Assembly (NCBI GenBank): GCA_020355945.1
Contig: CP070627.1
Span: 8,795,769 to 8,859,768 of the forward strand
Direction of reading: 5' to 3'
Length of the DNA stretch: 64,000 nucleotides
Source of the DNA: Candidatus Aminicenantota bacterium
GTDB lineage: Bacteria > Acidobacteriota > Aminicenantia > UBA2199
The stretch's first letter is position 1. Each line of letters opens with the position of its first letter. This document shows positions 62,001-64,000 of the stretch, in pieces. A program made the translations under genes and the position numbers. A model generated the notes under the pieces. It searched no databases. It was given only the letters and a program-made list of their open reading frames with translations, and was not told where the DNA came from.

Positions 62001-64000
62001 TTACCGTCACACCGTCCGCTTCTGCCCGCTGAAATTGCAGGTAAGGGTCCCACTCGATTGCCTCCGTATAAAGCACCAACCGCCCCCCGGTAAACAACGG
62101 GGAAAGTATCTGCCACACTGAAGCAATCACATTGATACTAAAATTGTTGGCTACTGTATCTGTTCCTGTAATGCCCAATACCTGGATTTTGGTATAGGTA
62201 TGATTCACAATACCGGAATGATGCAGTAACGCCCCTTTGGGTTTTCCGGTGGAACCCGAAGTATAAATAATATATGATAAATCTGCCGGTGCAGCAGGAT
62301 CCCCGGGATCTTCCTCAGAATAGGCTTGCAGCTTTCCCGCATCATAAAAAATTTCGGTAATTCCAGGGATTTTCCCGGTATTCATGGTCCCTGTCAGGAA
62401 AAGTAGGGAGGACATCGACGATATAGAAGATTCGGCTAGTGCAGGCTTTAACAGGAACCCGGCTTTGCTGTCCCGGATGATAAACCGGTTCCGTTCTTGC
62501 GGGTAAGAAATATCCAGCGGAATACAGACAGCCCCGGCCTTTAATATTCCCAGCAGTGCAATAATCATTTCCAGGGAACGAGGAAACATCACAGCTACCC
62601 GCGAATCAGAACCGGGTCCCACGCCATGTTCCTTTAACATATGGGTCAGCCGCCTGGCCTGCCGGTTCAATTCCTGGTAGGTTAAACAGCAGTCTTCGTA
62701 TTGAACCGCATGATTGAAAGGAGTGCGAACCGCCTGGTCTGAGATAACCCCGGCAATGGTCTGCTCCACCAATAACTCGACAGCGGGATTATTAAATTCC
62801 TCCAATATCTGCTTCGTCTCTTCATCGGTTAACATGGGAAGGTCCGCTGTTCTAACGGAAGCATCGCTGATCATGCCTTGCAATATATTGACATAGTGAT
62901 TGGCCATTCGTTTAATGGTGCCTGGCTCAAATAAATCCGCATCATAATGAAAATCCACCCTCATATGATCCGCTTCCAACATCATCATTTGCACTGTCAA
63001 ATCGAAATTGGTCATTTCAAACGTGTCATAGGAACGAAACACCAGGTGAGTGCCCGGGGTATGCCGCGTTAACAGGTTGTCCAACGGGTAATTATCAATC
63101 ACAATAAGGGAATCAAATAAATTACTTTCCCTGCCAACGCCGGTCAATTGCTTGATTTCAGTTAATGGACTGTGTTCATATTTAGATTCATTTCGTTCCT
63201 TCAGGTGATTATCCATGGCAAGAAAGAGCCCTGAAACAGTGGTGTCCTTGCCTGCGTTCAAGCGCAGGGGCAAGGTATTGATGAATAAACCCACGATCTG
63301 TTCAATGCCTTTTATTAGCGGCGTACGGCCGGATACCGTGGTTCCGAAAACAATGTCATGGGAATTGTTATACCTTTGCAGTAATATCCCCCAGGCTGCG
63401 TACAAAATAGTAGAGATGGTCACATTATGGGATAGGGCACAGGCCTGCAGCCGGTCCCAGCAAGAAGAAGAAATCTCTATCTTGTGAGTCGATACCTGTT
63501 GAATATCATGCAATTTCTTTTTATCATAAGGTAATAACGTCCGCGTATCGAAATCTTCCAGGTAGTTTTTCCAGAATTGCTGCCGTTCCTGGGTATACCG
63601 GGATTGGCACTGGCGATACCATTTAAAAAATTCTTTGTACCTGGTTTTCGTTATTGGTACGGAAGATTCACCCTTCACTAACCGGTTATATACCATCCGG
63701 AATTCGGTTAATAGGATCCCGGTACTCCATCCATCCAGCAATATATGGTGAAATGTAAGAATCATCAGGCTTTCATGATCATGGCCCCGGCACAGGGTAA
63801 TGCGGAAAGGTTCCCGGCTGAGATCAAGGGGTTGGTTTTTATCACTATTGATAATGGTCTCCTGCGATGTCTTTTGGGTTTGTTTGTCCTGGTCAGAGAG
63901 ATCAAAAACCCGAATAGGAATCTCTTTTTGTTTTAAAACGATCTGCACCGGTTCTTCCAGTTTTTCCCAACCGATAACAGAGCGCAGCATTTCATTGGTA
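56092..64000 (-). CDS. Hybrid NRPS-PKS, C-A-PCP-KS-AT-KR-ACP (first visible enzyme of line 1; 5' end off window)
   Basis: 2632 residues are visible from Met 63990, but the frame continues to the edge (T-N-E-M). Compared with the N-terminus of the 17408-25333 protein (ETNEMLR at 65-70), about 65-70 residues are missing. Positions from Met 63990: C ~1-395 with HHILLDG; A (core near 580) with pocket I-A-W-E-L-S-C-D-D, lacking the Asp that normally binds the alpha-amino group; PCP GGHS near 987; KS (~1063-1500) with SACSTSL, ETHGTGTSLGDP and KANVGHLD; AT (~1610-1920) with GYSFG and SYAIHS; KR structural part from ~1940; KR catalytic part (~2243-2480) with GGLGNIG and the Tyr of AAYAAAN near 2410; ACP with GATSLDII near 2560. 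The KR should give a beta-hydroxy unit. It is placed as the first enzyme of line 1 because its C domain is of the same starter-like type as that of line 2. Confidence 0.94.
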   Translation of the reverse strand, partial: TNEMLRSVIGWEKLEEPVQIVLKQKEIPIRVFDLSDQDKQTQKTSQETIINSDKNQPLDLSREPFRITLCRGHDHESLMILTFHHILLDGWSTGILLTEFRMVYNRLVKGESSVPITKTRYKEFFKWYRQCQSRYTQERQQFWKNYLEDFDTRTLLPYDKKKLHDIQQVSTHKIEISSSCWDRLQACALSHNVTISTILYAAWGILLQRYNNSHDIVFGTTVSGRTPLIKGIEQIVGLFINTLPLRLNAGKDTTVSGLFLAMDNHLKERNESKYEHSPLTEIKQLTGVGRESNLFDSLIVIDNYPLDNLLTRHTPGTHLVFRSYDTFEMTNFDLTVQMMMLEADHMRVDFHYDADLFEPGTIKRMANHYVNILQGMISDASVRTADLPMLTDEETKQILEEFNNPAVELLVEQTIAGVISDQAVRTPFNHAVQYEDCCLTYQELNRQARRLTHMLKEHGVGPGSDSRVAVMFPRSLEMIIALLGILKAGAVCIPLDISYPQERNRFIIRDSKAGFLLKPALAESSISSMSSLLFLTGTMNTGKIPGITEIFYDAGKLQAYSEEDPGDPAAPADLSYIIYTSGSTGKPKGALLHHSGIVNHTYTKIQVLGITGTDTVANNFSINVIASVWQILSPLFTGGRLVLYTEAIEWDPYLQFQRAEADGVTVIEVIPSVLKAYLFLLDEGKEKIKLERLRKIALTSEETKPFLVNKFYEKYTHIDLVDCYGQTECCDDVLHYTIPVDTNTRAVPIGTPSLNTNIFILNHHDRLQPVGVAGEICVMGAGVGYGYWKRPGLTAEKFDRDLKIYGDCRDGYHRSYQSPMSYILYRTGDLGRWLPDGKVEYLGRVDHQVKIRGNRVELREIENHVLRYPELKEAAVVAKEDHQGEKNLYAFLVSSKEIFASEIRQYLLKTLPDYMVPAHFVSMEELPLTPNGKIDRKALLKIDAKSRLASSSRCIPPTNQYENKIREIWMQLLDRNKEQVGIHDNFFDLGGHSLMLIKLKSKLEKTFNHEVGIIELFNYPTIADQARLIQKNTKIEDKNMILPEEDREAKDMKRIETDSYPVKKDSRHIAVIGISLRVPGAKNIGEFWRNLEEGVESISFFKEEELEGSEAHRLIQGHLKLVSAGGVLGEVDCFDADFFGITPGEAEIMDPQHRLFLEHAWRGLEDAGYVGETFPGLIGIYAGVGWNIYLLNNALANPGIIKQRGEFQTMIGNDKDFFATRVSYKLNLRGPAVTVQSACSTSLAAVHLARQGLLSGECDMALAGGAAVKVPERTGYFHAEGGHLSPDGHCRPFDAKARGTVFGNGIGIVVLKRLPEAVKDNDHIYAVIKGSALNNDGSLKVGYTSPSEIGQFEVITKALREADVPAHTIGYVETHGTGTSLGDPVEIAALTRAFRTFSMNPVPDQEKKQYCAVGSVKANVGHLDVSAGIVGLIKAVLCLKHRQIPPTINVTELNPLIDFENSPFYVNRILKDWPVNGSWGPRRAGVSSLGIGGTNVHVVLEEWLITQGARVKTQGGVHKICSDEPVGRPYQLIVLSARTETTLERISRDLAHHFKQNPGINLADAAYTLQVGRKAFKYRRMLVCSCTSEAAEKLSTPGSEDLHTSYTEENKKSIVFMFPGLGSQYVNMGLGLYQSEPVFREEMNRCFEILKPLMGYDIKEILYPSIRGSGECPGIKNDRAGIHQPEIAQVVVLIIEYALSRLLMQWGIRPAAMIGYSFGEYTAALVSGVFSLEDALNLVVCRGRLISATPGGAMLSIPLVRDRLEPFLAKYNKLSTAIDNGSSCVVSGPGADVEVLEQEMKQQGYLCMRVPASYAIHSPEMDPILEEFEAQMRKIKLNNPQIPYISNVTGKPISLEEAVNPSYWCTHLRQTVRFARGLEELLKDPDVLFVEVGPGHELSGLLVRQMGKERRQPVLNLVRHPDREVSDVHFLLNKIGLLWLKGGQVDWRGMHQLQHRGRLPLPTYPFQEKSFRIKETGKGKELNNNIDSKKPDITDWFYFPQWERSQLLPMDSFEMPPGSCLLIFVDNSGLGARLKNRLAREYHDLIEIKAGAAFRKTGDHDYEMNPQQSSDYHRLMEDLQTIKRIPSVIVHLWTITHREDVEVFRNRPEETVQRSMQIGVQGLLYLAQAIVKAEFTSSIKLYTVSSHLHDIMGEEPLTPQQSPILGLLKVIPQEYTNISCRCIDIQLPEPGSPQEANLLEHLSVEFRTESIDPVVAYRMNQRWVQVFKPVRLKDENKHIPQLRPQGVYLITGGLGNIGFTLCGYLARTIKARLILTGLTPLPARSQWENYLGSGESNGSAGMKIRKIMELEKQGAEVLYIDCDAADSLHMQQKITLAEERFGPVNGVIHAAVASASQLIKSIDETGKDELITQFRPKISGLMVLEKIFRGKALDFGIIISSPSSILGGLGFAAYAAANSFLDAFVYWFNRTNPTPWFTVNWGDWLFEDSQDNDLPANPLHYLLITPEEGITTFRRMLRWCVGTVNQVVISAADLQKRINRWVRFESQQESRSRERKETRSHMTIPYAAPTNRMEKTLARIWQDYLGIEQVGIHDNFFELGATSLDIIQLNREVKVITGREIPVSTFFRFPKISQLALHLSRSTGDLDPSASAANRSAKMQSARKKLQKRVRVKRM
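61533..61564. repeat. Degenerate TATAGGAC-type repeat in an A-domain loop
   Basis: TATAGGACATAGGGG and GATAGGACCTATGA units encode YHRSYQSPMS just before YILYRTGDLGRW in the A domain of the 56092-64000 protein. This is the same loop and repeat type as 19456-19486 and 40582-40612, but eroded. Confidence 0.55.

Overview
The window is almost wholly occupied by one strand of giant nonribosomal peptide synthetase (NRPS) and NRPS/polyketide synthase (PKS) genes, all transcribed from the right edge toward the left (minus strand). Base composition is moderate, genes are packed with overlaps or short gaps, and Shine-Dalgarno sites are strong. The unusual accessory set (DUF5916/CBM9-like outer-membrane type proteins, B12-binding radical SAM enzymes, NRPSs full of short in-frame repeat insertions) makes me think of an uncultured Acidobacteriota-like lineage such as Candidatus Aminicenantes. 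That is a guess from family resemblance and cannot be proved from this window.

Reading in the direction of transcription, assembly line 1 runs from 64000 to 27744. It contains C-A-PCP-KS-AT-KR-ACP (56092-64000, its start lies off the window), KS-AT-ACP-C-A-PCP (49767-56084), a KS (48410-49774) cut from AT-ACP-C-A-PCP-C-A-PCP-C (38546-48370) by one in-frame TAA, and C-A-PCP-C-A-PCP-C-A-PCP-TE (27744-38528). A DUF5916 gene follows (25453-27693). Specificity pockets read by eye suggest Gly, a possibly basic residue, Thr, Pro and an aromatic-like residue, with three ketide extensions.

Assembly line 2 runs from 25333 to 639: C-A-PCP-C-A-PCP-C (17408-25333), two near-identical B12-binding radical SAM enzymes (15657-17384 and 13888-15615), half-C-A-PCP-C (9691-13845), and C-A(Thr)-PCP-C (5017-9672). 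It ends in ruins: a collapsed terminal NRPS with a Thr A domain and a frameshifted thioesterase remnant (2816-4938), followed by a DUF5916 pseudogene with in-frame stops (639-2819). The two lines therefore share the same starter-type C domain and the same ending (C-A(Thr)...TE then DUF5916). They look like ancient duplicates, one of which has lost its release module.

The left edge (1-456) holds the start of a secreted carbohydrate-binding-type protein with its own promoter. The most unusual signals are: a C-terminal tag (E-x-G-[ED]-F-x-F) shared by the line 2 NRPS and both radical SAM enzymes; repeated back-to-back condensation domains of two odd subtypes across gene boundaries; and small palindromic or tandem DNA elements inserted in frame, concentrated in one surface loop of the adenylation domains.
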